Positions 1 to 8,604 of a DNA stretch of 64,000 nt are shown in pieces; position 1 is the first letter of the stretch, and each line of letters opens with the position of its first letter. The stretch comes from Paeniglutamicibacter antarcticus_C (GTDB lineage Bacteria > Actinomycetota > Actinomycetes > Actinomycetales > Micrococcaceae), in the NCBI RefSeq assembly GCF_039544305.1, contig NZ_BAABLK010000027.1, positions 1 to 64,000 on the forward strand, written 5' to 3'. A program made the position numbers and the translations under genes. The notes below the pieces were generated by a model. The model searched no databases, had not been told where the DNA came from, and was given only the letters and a program-made list of their open reading frames with translations.

Positions 1-127
1 GTCCCGTTCGGCTGGTCAATTCCGTTGCCGCCAGTGGTCAATTCGTATTGCCGCTGGTGGTCAAGGGGCTGCCGCCACTGGTCATTTTCGTTGGCCGCCG
101 ATGGGCAATTTCAAACTGCCATTGACA
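1..127. mobile_element. Terminal repeats of an IS21-like element (partial)
   Basis: This stretch holds four degenerate copies of a roughly 20-bp unit of the form TGGTCAATTTCGTTGGCCGCC (shortened and varied in each copy), ending at 121-127 with ATTGACA. Read from the other strand the end begins TGTCAATGGCAG. Multiple internal repeats at the tips and a 5'-TG...CA-3' end are typical of the IS21 family. Immediately after 127 the sequence becomes IS110 transposase code, so the element was inserted into that gene. No istA or istB coding sequence is visible, because the element continues to the left of the window. The family call is inference from end structure alone. Confidence 0.6.
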
Positions 128-796
128 CGCGGTGATGTCCTTGGCCCAGCGCTTCCAAGCCCGGGGTGCAAACTTGCGCAGCAGAGCACCGATGCAGGCT
201 TCTCCGGCCCGGCGCAGGGCTGCTGGGCTCGGGTATTTGGCCAGCAGTTCTGCCATGGCCACGTGGTCAAGGTGCGGGCCGATGACCCGTTCCAGGGCCG
301 GGTGGATCTGGGTGAGCAGACCGCGGATGCGGTTGGAGGTCGCGGTTCCCTGTTTGGCCAGGTCATCATCGAATCCGCAGAGCATCGAGAGCTCTGCGAC
401 CTGCTCTTCGGTGACCTCGACGGTGCGCAGGGTGTGGGGCATGGTGCGAGCGGCGTCGGCAATAATATAGGCGTCTCGCGGATCGCTTTTGGCCTCGCAC
501 GGATGCAAATCAGCGATGCGGCGCATCGCCAGTCCCGGCAGGTAGGCAACCTGGATTCCGGCCGCTTGGGCGACCGCGACCGGCAGCGCACCGATGGTGG
601 CCGGCTGGTCCACCACAAAGAGCAGCCGTTCGTGCTTGGACAGGGACTTGATCAGGGATTTGAGCTTGGCCTCGTCTTGGGGCAGGGCCTTGTCCAGCAG
701 CTTCTTCCCGGCCTTGTTCAGGGCCACTGCATGGTGGTTGGACTTGCCGACATCGACGCCGATAAAAACGTCGATGGTTTCGTGTTCGTTGATCAT
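128..796 (-). pseudogene. IS110-family transposase, C-terminally truncated (copy A)
   Basis: The protein starts MINEHETIDVFIGVD, preceded by a GAGG-like ribosome site. It carries the IS110 DEDD nuclease domain, with GVDVGKS near residue 15, VVDQPAT near 62 and KSDPRDAY near 105. The helical region that follows contains CGFDDDLAKQGTATSNRIRG. After RAWKRWAKDI (about residue 219) the reading frame runs into the IS21-like end. The whole C-terminal domain with the catalytic serine, present in copy B, is therefore missing. Families of this type are normally about 340-400 residues, so the gene is dead. The ATG at 808 would add four residues but has no better ribosome site. Confidence 0.85.
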
Positions 797-1049
797 GGCG
801 CACCTCAATCGTCAGGCCACCAACGGGTGGTGGCATCGGATGAAACAGTGCTGGCTCGTCCTTACGGCTCCACGGCTCGGCATCCACGTTACGACCGACA
901 ATTGGACTGGTGCTGTCTTATCCGGATCCGGCCCCTATAAGCGATATCCCTGGTGCCTCTCGAATCTCGGTGACAGCACCCCCCGGATCATGAAAGAACA
1001 GGGGGAGTGAATCATGCCGAGACNCTTAAGGGGCTACTTAAAAGGTAAC
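128..1049 (-). mobile_element. IS110-family element, copy A, truncated by the IS21-like insertion
   Basis: The element carries the transposase fragment 128-796 and an upstream non-coding end. Two blocks of that end, 987-1023 and 1031-1049 (GGCTACTTAAAAGGTAACG), recur almost exactly at 5955-5990 and 6034-6052 beside copy B, so they mark a common IS end. The roughly 40 bases that separate the two blocks in copy B are replaced here by a few bases including the N at 1024. This is either a small deletion or an assembly fault. Exact outer ends were not determined. Confidence 0.6.
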
Positions 1050-1449
1050 GGGGGGGGGCAGTGGCCGGTCCTATTGCCAATCGGAGCGCCGCACGGTCTC
1101 CATAGCGTTGGTGGCTCTTGGACGAAATGGAGCGGATCGATGCGGATGGTCCTCCAGCCGGGGCTTTCGGTAGCGATTGTGTGTCGAAGGAGTGGACTAA
1201 GTAGTGCTAGCTGTCTGAACAAGTAGTGACAAGTACTGCGGCATTGCCTCGAGCGCATGAATAGCGACTTAATAGAGTATGTACCACTCGTGAACCTAAA
1301 CGGAATGTTTCATAGTGTTGAACTGAGTTCGGGCAATCTTGGGGTCGCCCGCGGGCTACAGAAGTGGGATCTTCCAGTTCTGATCTGCCGGCAGAATCCA
1401 ATGCTGGTGATGACTCGTTCAAAACGTGATCCACGGGGGAGTGGCATAC
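1050..1449. other. Gene-free stretch between IS110 copy A and the sugar transferase
   Basis: About 400 bases with no convincing coding sequence. A run of nine G follows the IS end near 1050. The rest is less GC-rich than the core genome, in line with the downstream gene, and probably contains the promoter and leader of the sugar transferase. No clear -35/-10 pair was recognised. Confidence 0.4.
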
Positions 1450-2934
1450 ATGGCAACAGGCGTCGGGGAACCTATCGTCACCGGTCCAACGGCATTTGGG
1501 ATGCCTTGGACATATCGAAACTCGCCGACGAAGTCGGTGTACGCGGCACCCGCACGCGTTCGTAGGCAGCATTGGGTGAAGACCCTGATGATCGTTGACA
1601 CTCTTGTAGTGTCGGGCTTGATCTTTGCAGTTCAGCTGAACATCGGAACGCTACTGCAGGGCGTTGATGTGCTCATTGCTTTTAGTGCTGCGATGCTGTG
1701 GTTGCTGATGCTCAGCATGAAAGGGGCTCGTCAGCCACAGGTTCTAGGGGTGGGTTCTGATGAGTACAAAAGGGTGCTTGAGGCAAGCATTCTCAGTGCC
1801 GGACTCGTCGCTATCGCTACCGTTATCTCCCATGGCGTAATTCCATACGAATTGGTGATCTTCGGCATCCTTCCCGGTACTGTCGCATTGTTGTTCACAC
1901 GCTGGATCTTGCGCCGTATCCTGCACATCCGGGCTCGTCAGGGGGCTACGCTTTCACGCGTAGTCGTTATTGGAGGGGCCCCTGACGTTCGATACCTGGT
2001 CGACCAGATCAAAAAGAAGTCTGCAAGCATTTTTCACGTCGTTGCTATAGTCGAGGACACCGGCCAGGGGCTCGTCATCGGCGATATCCCGGTGTTGCAC
2101 GGCATTGAAAACCTGGACCACTTGATCAGGGTCAATGGAGCGGACGCTGTCATGGTTGCTGGATCCCTGCATTCCGGTTCCGATGCTGTAAAGAATTTGA
2201 GCTGGGAACTTGAGAAATCGGATACGGAGTTGATTCTGGCCTCCAGCCTGACAAACGTCGCAGGTCCTCGTATCAAGATGCGGCCCGTGGAAGGGCTGCC
2301 TCTCATGCATGTCGAGCCTCCCGTGTTCTCTGGGGCTCGAATGTGGGCCAAACGCGCGCTGGATATTGGGCTTTCTAGTTGCGCACTTGTGCTGTTGGCC
2401 CCGGTTTTTGCAACCATTGCGCTGACCGTTCGTGTCGATTCGAAGGGACCGATCGTTTTCAGGCAGCGTCGTGTAGGTAAAACTGGTAGGGACTTCGTCA
2501 TGTTCAAGTTTCGGACAATGTCGGAAGACGCGGAAGATCGGCTAGAGGCCCTACAGCATGAAAACGAAGGCGCCGGTCCGCTGTTTAAGCTGAAGAATGA
2601 TCCGCGTGTCACGCGTGTGGGTAGGGTTTTGCGTAAGCTTTCACTTGACGAACTGCCGCAGATCTTTAATGTACTTCGCGGCGACATGTCTCTGGTTGGG
2701 CCTCGCCCGCCACTTCGGACTGAGGTTGAATGCTACGAAAACCATACCTTCCGTCGTCTGCTGATTCGTCCAGGACTAACTGGTCTATGGCAAGTAAACG
2801 GCCGCAGTGACCTGAGCTGGGAAGACAGCGTGCGCCTGGATCTTTATTATGTCGAGAATTGGTCGGTTGTGGGAGACTGCATCATCATGTGGCACACTCT
2901 CAAGGCCATGATCCAACCTCGGGGAGCGTACTAA
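1450..2934 (+). CDS. Exopolysaccharide polyprenyl-phosphate sugar-1-phosphate transferase (WbaP/WcaJ type)
   Basis: This membrane enzyme would start synthesis of an extracellular or capsular polysaccharide by moving a sugar-1-phosphate from a UDP-sugar to undecaprenyl phosphate. The 494-residue protein has four predicted membrane segments in roughly the first 150 residues. A Rossmann-like CoA-binding-type middle domain (VVIGGAPDVRYLV) follows. The C-terminal bacterial sugar transferase domain starts with KRALDIGLSS and its membrane helix and contains the signatures FKFRTM, DELPQIFNVLRGDMS, LVGPRPP and RPGLTGLWQVNGRS. The ATG at 1450 is chosen because GGGGGAG lies 8 bases upstream; an upstream GTG at 1426 has no ribosome site. 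Third-position GC is clearly lower than in the core genes, and the gene is boxed in by IS remnants, which suggests transfer. No other polysaccharide gene is present, so its sugar and pathway are unknown. Confidence 0.9.
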   Translation: MATGVGEPIVTGPTAFGMPWTYRNSPTKSVYAAPARVRRQHWVKTLMIVDTLVVSGLIFAVQLNIGTLLQGVDVLIAFSAAMLWLLMLSMKGARQPQVLGVGSDEYKRVLEASILSAGLVAIATVISHGVIPYELVIFGILPGTVALLFTRWILRRILHIRARQGATLSRVVVIGGAPDVRYLVDQIKKKSASIFHVVAIVEDTGQGLVIGDIPVLHGIENLDHLIRVNGADAVMVAGSLHSGSDAVKNLSWELEKSDTELILASSLTNVAGPRIKMRPVEGLPLMHVEPPVFSGARMWAKRALDIGLSSCALVLLAPVFATIALTVRVDSKGPIVFRQRRVGKTGRDFVMFKFRTMSEDAEDRLEALQHENEGAGPLFKLKNDPRVTRVGRVLRKLSLDELPQIFNVLRGDMSLVGPRPPLRTEVECYENHTFRRLLIRPGLTGLWQVNGRSDLSWEDSVRLDLYYVENWSVVGDCIIMWHTLKAMIQPRGAY

Positions 2935-2952
2935 TACGAAAATAGGGTTGGG

Positions 2953-4196
2953 TCAGGCTGCCTCCCGGGTGCTGAGGGTGACGCTGTAGCCGAGTTCCTG
3001 AAGGCGGCGGACGGCGTTGTTCTTGGTTCGGGTGGGGTCCTTCTGGGTGAAGAAGTCCGATCCCGGGTCGTGGTAGCACTCACCCTCGGCGAGCATGTGC
3101 CAGATGGCGGTGAGGATGGAATGCTCTATGGCGACGATGGCTTTCATCTTGCCGCGGCGCACGACGATCCGCTTGTAGCGTGCCCCGAGGTAGCTGTCCT
3201 TGGGATGTCCGGCAATGGACAGGGCAGCGATACCCAAGGTGCCCTTGAAGTAGCGGTTCCCCGGTCGGGTCTTGGTTGACTTGACCCGGCTGGCAGACTC
3301 GTTGGACCCCGGACTCAAACCCGCCCAGTAGGCCAGCCGGCCCGGGGTCTCGAAGGTGAACATGTCCGCCCCGGTCTCGGCGACGATGACATCGGCAACG
3401 AGGATGGAGACCCCCGGAATGATGCTCAGGAACTCCCGGGCTACCTGAAAGGGTTCCATTGCCACCTCGATCCGCGCGGTGAGTTCCTCGACCCACCGGG
3501 TGATCGAGTCGATGCGTTCAAGGTGCATGGTGCAGATAAATGCGTGGTGTTCCTCGAATCCTTCCGGTGAGGGCCTCGACGAGTTGGGGGATCCGTGGGC
3601 GCAGTCGCCCCTTGGCCAGGCTCGCCAACACCTGAGGGTCCCGCTCGCCCTTGATGAGGGCCTCGAGCATGGCCCGGGAGGACACCCCCCATCAGTTCCG
3701 AGACGTAGTCCGAGAGCTTAATGCCGGTGGACTCCAAAAACTTCTCCAGCCGGTGGACCTCACGGGTCCGATCATTGGTCGCGATGGTGCGTGCCCGCGT
3801 CAAATCCCGCAACACCCGAATCGGCGGGGGCGGAACGAAACAGGGACGCAACAGCCCATGGGCTCCCAACTGGGCCAACCAAGAAGCATCGGAAACGTCG
3901 GTCTTGCGGCCAGGGATGTTGCGCGCCGCTTTCGCGTTGACCAGCATCACCGGCAGGACGTCTTCAAACAAATAGTAGAACGGCTTCCAGTAGTCGCTGG
4001 TCGCCTCCATGACCACGGTGGTGACTTTCGCGGCAACCAGCATGTCCCGAAGGGCGAGGATCTGGTTGGTGGTTGAGCCCCAGGTGGTGACCTCGGTGTG
4101 GAAGGTCCCGGCGCGCTTGCCCGGGACACGAATGGCGACCTTCGCGTCGCTTTTGGAAATATCAAGACCCGCGGCACGTTCATGAACCAGATCCAC
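2953..4196 (-). pseudogene. IS110-family transposase with two frameshifts
   Basis: A GTG start at 4196 follows a good AGGAGGT ribosome site. The first part shows the DEDD nuclease residues: GLDISKSD near residue 12, VVMEATSDYW near 62 and KTDVSDASWL near 100. The frame is lost near 3690 in a run of six G after VSELMG, and lost again near 3565. Joining the three frames restores a normal protein. Its C-terminal domain (PGVSILVADVIVAETG, then AYWAGLSPGSNESASR with the catalytic serine region) runs to the stop at 2953. It is a different IS110 subgroup from copies A and B. Both lesions are single-base and one is in a homopolymer, so they could be true decay or sequence error. Confidence 0.85.
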
Positions 4197-4651
4197 GGGA
4201 CACCTCCTGAACTCATTGTTTCTATGGGTGATGGTGCCTGCCGTGTGGAGGGCGGAATCAAATCAGGACTCTAATACGCGTGCTCTCAGCAACAATCTAC
4301 GGTTCCCGTGGAACCCCCCGCACCACGCTCATGTACGGACCAACTACGGCACCAAGGAAAAATCGGCGTCGGACACGGCAAGCATTCCCATCATCTCTCC
4401 GACGGGTCCCCTAGCACCAGTTCTGGGGGTAAGCATGCCAAGATTTTCGATCTCCACGGCGCGCAGCGGCGCTGGAACGCTAGGTCGACCGTTGACACTG
4501 AAACAGCTGGGTGCCCCTATCCTTTTCGCAAGTCCTTTTCGGGTTTTTCCTGAATTATTCTGGAAACGTTTTGGCCTGCGTTTTTTGGGCAAGGCTACGT
4601 GGCCCGGTTCGGATACGTTGAGCCGGGATGCGGGGCCGTAAGCATGATGGA
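4197..4651. other. Gene-free stretch between two IS110 remnants
   Basis: About 455 bases of moderate GC with no recognisable gene. An open frame of 141 codons exists on the plus strand (4216-4641), but it lacks a ribosome site and resembles no family I know. It partly represents the upstream end of the IS110 gene at 2953-4196. Probably IS ends plus residual island DNA. Confidence 0.4.
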
Positions 4652-5675
4652 TTAGGCCGCGAGGGCTACCGGGGCTTCATAGATGCTGCCATCGCGGAGC
4701 ATCGCAAACAGGACATTGCAACGTCCACGAGCCAAAGCAATGACCGCTTGGTTGTGTTTCTTGCCCTCGGCGCGTTTGCGGTCGTAGTAGGCCCGCGAAA
4801 CCTAGTCCCTGCATTTGAGCGAAGCAAAAGCCGAAAGGAACAAAGCCCGCTTGAGGACCTTGTTGCCCTTACGCGAAGAGTGGTCACCTCGGATCGAGGT
4901 CCCGGATCTCCACGTCACCGGCGCCAAGCCGGTATAGGAAGCCAGATGCCCGGCGGTGGCGAAGTCCTTGCCGGTGACTTCGGTAAGGATCCGTGGTTCG
5001 GTGCGGATCCCGACCCCTGGCATGGAATCTAGCATCAGATGCAGCGGGTGCTCTGTGACCAGTTCCTCTACGCGTTTGAGCACGTTGGCGCGGGCTGTCC
5101 TGTTCTGGGAGAGCATGCGGGCTAGTCCGGGCAGGACGATGCCGGCTGCCTCGGTGCCCGAGACGACCACGGTTTGGGCAGCCAAGGCAGCGATGATTTC
5201 ATGGGCCCAGCCCTTCCAAGCCCGGGGTGCATACTTGCGCAGCAGGGCACCGATGTGGGCTTCTCCGGCCCGGCGCAGGGCTGCTGGTGTCGGGTATTTG
5301 GCCAGCAGTTTGGCCATGGCCACATGGTCAAGGTGCTCACCGATGACCCGTTCCAGGGCCGGGTGGATCGCAGGTGAGCAGACCGCGGATGCGGTTGGAG
5401 GTCGCGGTTCCCTGTTTGGCGAGGTCATCATCGAATCCGCAGAGCATCGAGAGCTCTGTGTCCTGTTCTTCGGGGACCTCGATGGCTGCCAAGATTTCAC
5501 CGCTGGTGGTCCTACGGATCCAGACGATGGCCCGGTCCATTCCCGGCTTGATGACGGGGAAGGATTCGCAGCCCACACCGGCATTGGTAGTTGTGTTGAT
5601 GATCGCGTAGGTGTGGGTGCGCGAGTGGGTGTCGATGCCGGTAACGTAGTCGTATTCTTCTGCCACGATGGGCAT
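4652..5675 (-). pseudogene. Chimeric, broken IS110-family transposase (copy B)
   Basis: The gene starts MPIVAEEYDYVTGIDTHS, the start of one IS110 lineage (known members continue with a full DEDD domain). After about 67 residues it switches, near VPEEQDTELSMLCG, to sequence nearly identical to copy A from its residue 130 onward. The middle of the nuclease domain with the remaining acidic residues is therefore absent. A one-base insertion near 5373 shifts the frame relative to copy A, and an in-frame TAG at 4802-4804 precedes the final segment VSRAYYDRKRAEGKKHNQAV. That segment reaches the natural stop at 4652. The C-terminal domain contains HLASYTGLAPVTWRSG. Three separate lesions make this gene inactive. 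Confidence 0.85.
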
Positions 5676-6052
5676 GACGGTGATCCTTCTTTCCAGTCGG
5701 GTACCGTTATTGGTGGCATCGGGCTGGTATTGAAATCTTGTCTGGCAAATCTCTAATGAGGCACGCAACCTTGTAGTTGCGGCCAACCTTTTATCAAGCC
5801 AGGGCGAAGGGTCAGGATGATGCCGCTCCACCAAGATGGACAGGTCTGGGGCAAGGCACATGGATAGGCCACGGCCAGATCATTAACGTGTCACACCTTG
5901 GTGGGTTGGCATCATCCTGCCAGCAGGTACCAGACCCGCCTAGATCATTAGAGATCATGAAAGAACGGGGGAGTGGATCATGCCGGGACCAACAGGCCAG
6001 CAACCTCAGTTCTTCCTCAGCGAGTCCGTTTAAGAGGCTACTTAAAAGGTAA
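4652..6052 (-). mobile_element. IS110-family element, copy B (chimeric)
   Basis: It includes the broken transposase and the non-coding end up to GGCTACTTAAAAGGTAACG at 6034-6052, shared with copy A at 1031-1049. The left boundary below 4652 was not resolved. The 280 bases directly upstream of the transposase do not match copy A, in agreement with the foreign N-terminal part of the gene. Confidence 0.5.
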
Positions 6053-6140
6053 CGTGGGTACGAGGATGATTACGCAGGTGGGACTACGGTGCCATTCTGG
6101 AAGGAGTTCGTAGCACTGGAAATCAGGCTATCGCCTCAAG
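5676..6140. other. Non-coding IS end and junction to the core genome
   Basis: No gene seen. 5676-6052 belongs to the IS110 copy B end. 6053-6140 is the junction to the conserved TetR-tRNA-glmU block. No target duplication or attachment-site repeat was recognised. Confidence 0.4.
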
Positions 6141-6773
6141 TCACCAGCTTAGCCCTGGTTCCTTGCGTAAGCCGGTCAATCCATACCAAGCAAGGTTCAC
6201 CACGTGGGCGGCAACCGTCCGCTTGTCAGGGTGTCGTGCATCGAGCCACCACTGCGCGGTCATCGCGACCATGCCCACGAGCATCTGCGCATAGATCGAT
6301 CCGTCTTCCGAGCTAAAACCGCGATGGGCGAATTCATCGGCAAGGATGTGTTCGACTTGTTCGGTCACCTTGGTCAGCAGCGTGGAGTATGTGCCTTCTG
6401 GCTGGGACGGGGGAGCATCGCGAACCAAGATGCGAAAACCCTCGGTGCATTCCTCGATATAAGTCAGGATCGCAAGGGCGGCCTTCTCCAGCAGTACCCG
6501 CGAGGAATCATCGCCGGAGAGCGACTCGGTGATGCGGGCAAGCAGCTCCCGATACTCGTTGGTCACCACCTCCATGTAGAGCGCTTCCTTGGAACCAAAG
6601 TGCTCGTAGACAACAGGTTTTGACACACCGGCGGCCCGGGCGATTTCCTCGATCGTGGTGCCGTCGACTCCGCGCAGGGAGAAAAGCTGTCGTGAGACAT
6701 CGATCAGCTGCAATCGTCGTTGGACGCCGGTCATTCGGGTGCGCGGGCGTGGGGTGGGGCTCATGATCCTCAT
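6141..6773 (-). CDS. TetR/AcrR-family transcriptional regulator
   Basis: A small DNA-binding repressor of about 210 residues. The N-terminal helix-turn-helix lies at about residues 18-65: QRRLQLIDVSRQLFSLRG, then TTIEEIARAAGVSKPVVYEHFGSKEALY. The C-terminal ligand and dimer domain includes LVGMVAMTAQWWLDARHPD. The true start is uncertain between ATG 6773 (MRIMSPT) and ATG 6764 (MSPTPRP); neither has a strong ribosome site. A longer open frame reaching 7178 runs through the tRNA gene and is not real. The gene sits on the opposite strand just upstream of tRNA-Gln and glmU, a placement I recall from related Arthrobacter genomes. Its target is unknown. Confidence 0.85.
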   Translation of the reverse strand: MRIMSPTPRPRTRMTGVQRRLQLIDVSRQLFSLRGVDGTTIEEIARAAGVSKPVVYEHFGSKEALYMEVVTNEYRELLARITESLSGDDSSRVLLEKAALAILTYIEECTEGFRILVRDAPPSQPEGTYSTLLTKVTEQVEHILADEFAHRGFSSEDGSIYAQMLVGMVAMTAQWWLDARHPDKRTVAAHVVNLAWYGLTGLRKEPGLSW

Positions 6774-6915
6774 GGTAAGCACAGATACGGCCCAAACGCT
6801 GTCCAATCGCCGGTATGAGAGGGGGATTGGCGCGACCTCGATCCTGAAGTCGCATCCTTGGGCCCAGTCGTGGCAGAATAGTTCACTGTGCCGACGAGGC
6901 AAGTTCAACGCACAT

Positions 6916-6987
6916 TCCGCCCTGGTGTAATGGCAGCACCCCAGCCTTTGGAGCTGTGGAGTATAGGTTCGAATCCTATGGGCGGAA
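6916..6987 (+). tRNA. tRNA-Gln (anticodon UUG)
   Basis: The acceptor arm pairs TCCGCCC (6916-6922) with GGGCGGA (6980-6986), followed by A as discriminator base. The D-arm contains GGTGTAATGGCAGCA. The anticodon loop CTTTGGA places TTG at 6948-6950, which reads CAA glutamine codons. The T-arm has GGTTCGAATCC. No CCA is encoded. One weak pair at the top of the anticodon stem is visible. Confidence 0.95.
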
Positions 6988-7085
6988 CGCATCACTTCAT
7001 TGAAATCCCGGAACTTTTCCCGGGATAGGATGATGAGGCCTGGCCCCGCCGGTCTGGCTAACCTAAGTACAGGGGAGTACCAATC

Positions 7086-8558
7086 TTGAGCGTTCACGCA
7101 AACGCACCAGCCGCTGTCATCGTTCTCGCTGCAGGTGCGGGAACACGAATGAAGTCGGCGAAACCCAAGATCTTGCACGAAATCGGTGGCCGGTCAATGA
7201 TCGGCCATGCACTTGCAGCGGCGGAGGGGCTCGAGCCCCAGCAGCTCGTGGCCGTGGTTCGCTTCGAGCGCGAACGCGTCGTTGAGCATCTCCTGCGAAT
7301 CAACCCTGCCGTTGTCATCGCCGACCAGGACGAGGTCCCGGGCACCGGGCGCGCCGTGCAGCAGGGCCTTGACCAGCTGGATCCGACGCTCGAAGGCACC
7401 ATCGTCGTCACCTATGGCGATGTCCCCCTGCTGACCACCGACCTGCTCTCCGAACTCGTCGCCACGCATGATCGCGAGGGCAACGCCGTCACCGTGCTCA
7501 CCGCATTGCTTGACGACGCCACCGGATACGGCCGGATCCTGCGCGCCAAGGACGGAACCGTCCTGGGAATCCGCGAGCACAAGGATGCCAGTGACGAAGA
7601 GCGGGCGATCAAGGAAGTGAATTCCGGGATCTACGCTTTCGACGCGCAGGTGCTGCGATCGGCGCTGGCCGAGGTCACCACCGAGAACGCGCAAGGCGAA
7701 ATGTACCTGACCGACGTCCTGGGCATCGCCAGGTCCACCGGTGGCCGCGTGGCCGCAGTGGTGACAGAGGACCCCTGGCAGGTAGAGGGAGCCAACGACC
7801 GGGTGCAGCTTGCCGCGCTGGGCAAGGAGATGAACCGCCGCATCCTGGAAAAGTGGATGCGCGCCGGGGTGAGCATCATCGACACTGAAACCACCTGGAT
7901 CGATGTCGAGGTTGCCTTGTCCAACGACGTGACCATCAAGCCGGGAACGCAGCTATTGGGAAGCACCGCCATTGGCACGGACGCCGTCATCGGCCCAGAC
8001 ACCACCTTGACGAACACCCAGGTGGGCCCGGGCGCAAGGATCACCAGGTCGGATGTCACCGATTCGACGATTGCCGAAGGCGGCTCCGTAGGACCCTTCG
8101 CCTACCTGCGACCCAAGACCAACCTGGGTCCGGACGCCAAGATCGGCGCATTCTACGAGACGAAGAACATCGTTGTCGGCCGAGGCTCCAAGCTCTCGCA
8201 CCTCGGCTATGCCGGGGACGCCGAGATCGGCGAATACACGAACATCGGCTGCGGCAACATCACGGCCAACTATGACGGGGTCAACAAGCACCGTACTCTC
8301 ATCGGTTCGCACGTACGCACGGCCTCCAATACCGTGTTTGTCGCACCGGTGACCATCGGGGACGGTGCATACACCGGGGCCGGCGCCATCGTGCGCAAGA
8401 ACGTTCCGGCAGGGGCACTTGCCCTTTCTGTTGCTCCGCAACGCAACTCGGAGGGCTGGACGATGTCCAAGCGCCCCGGTTCCGCTGCCGCGGAGGCCGC
8501 ATTCAAGTCCGCACTGGATTCCGGCGAGAACGCCGCATCCACGGATCAGGCCAAGTAA
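7086..8558 (+). CDS. glmU: Bifunctional UDP-N-acetylglucosamine pyrophosphorylase / glucosamine-1-phosphate N-acetyltransferase
   Basis: GlmU makes UDP-N-acetylglucosamine for peptidoglycan: it acetylates glucosamine-1-phosphate and then uridylylates the product in the cytoplasm. The N-terminal nucleotidyltransferase domain (about residues 8-245) opens with the nucleotide loop LAAGAGTRMKSAKPK and has YGDVPLL. The C-terminal left-handed beta-helix (about 260-460) has hexapeptide repeats and the active-site stretch ENAQ...GCGNITANYDG and KHRTLIG. The start is TTG at 7086, placed 8 bases after AGGGGAG. Length (490) is normal for actinobacteria, with a short polar tail. prs follows 46 bases downstream, so the pair is probably co-transcribed. 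Confidence 0.97.
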   Translation: MSVHANAPAAVIVLAAGAGTRMKSAKPKILHEIGGRSMIGHALAAAEGLEPQQLVAVVRFERERVVEHLLRINPAVVIADQDEVPGTGRAVQQGLDQLDPTLEGTIVVTYGDVPLLTTDLLSELVATHDREGNAVTVLTALLDDATGYGRILRAKDGTVLGIREHKDASDEERAIKEVNSGIYAFDAQVLRSALAEVTTENAQGEMYLTDVLGIARSTGGRVAAVVTEDPWQVEGANDRVQLAALGKEMNRRILEKWMRAGVSIIDTETTWIDVEVALSNDVTIKPGTQLLGSTAIGTDAVIGPDTTLTNTQVGPGARITRSDVTDSTIAEGGSVGPFAYLRPKTNLGPDAKIGAFYETKNIVVGRGSKLSHLGYAGDAEIGEYTNIGCGNITANYDGVNKHRTLIGSHVRTASNTVFVAPVTIGDGAYTGAGAIVRKNVPAGALALSVAPQRNSEGWTMSKRPGSAAAEAAFKSALDSGENAASTDQAK

Positions 8559-8604
8559 CAATTCAAATCATCTCCGATCCCCGTTCGAGCCAGAAAGCGA
8601 TCCC

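Noticed and set aside
4216..4641. 141-codon open frame between IS remnants
   Set aside because: No ribosome site, unusual composition and no family resemblance; it begins inside the end of the neighbouring IS110 gene's upstream region.
6916..6987. tRNA-Gln as integration site for the IS island
   Set aside because: An intact regulator gene lies between the tRNA and the island, no integrase is present, and no repeat of the tRNA 3' end was seen in the window.
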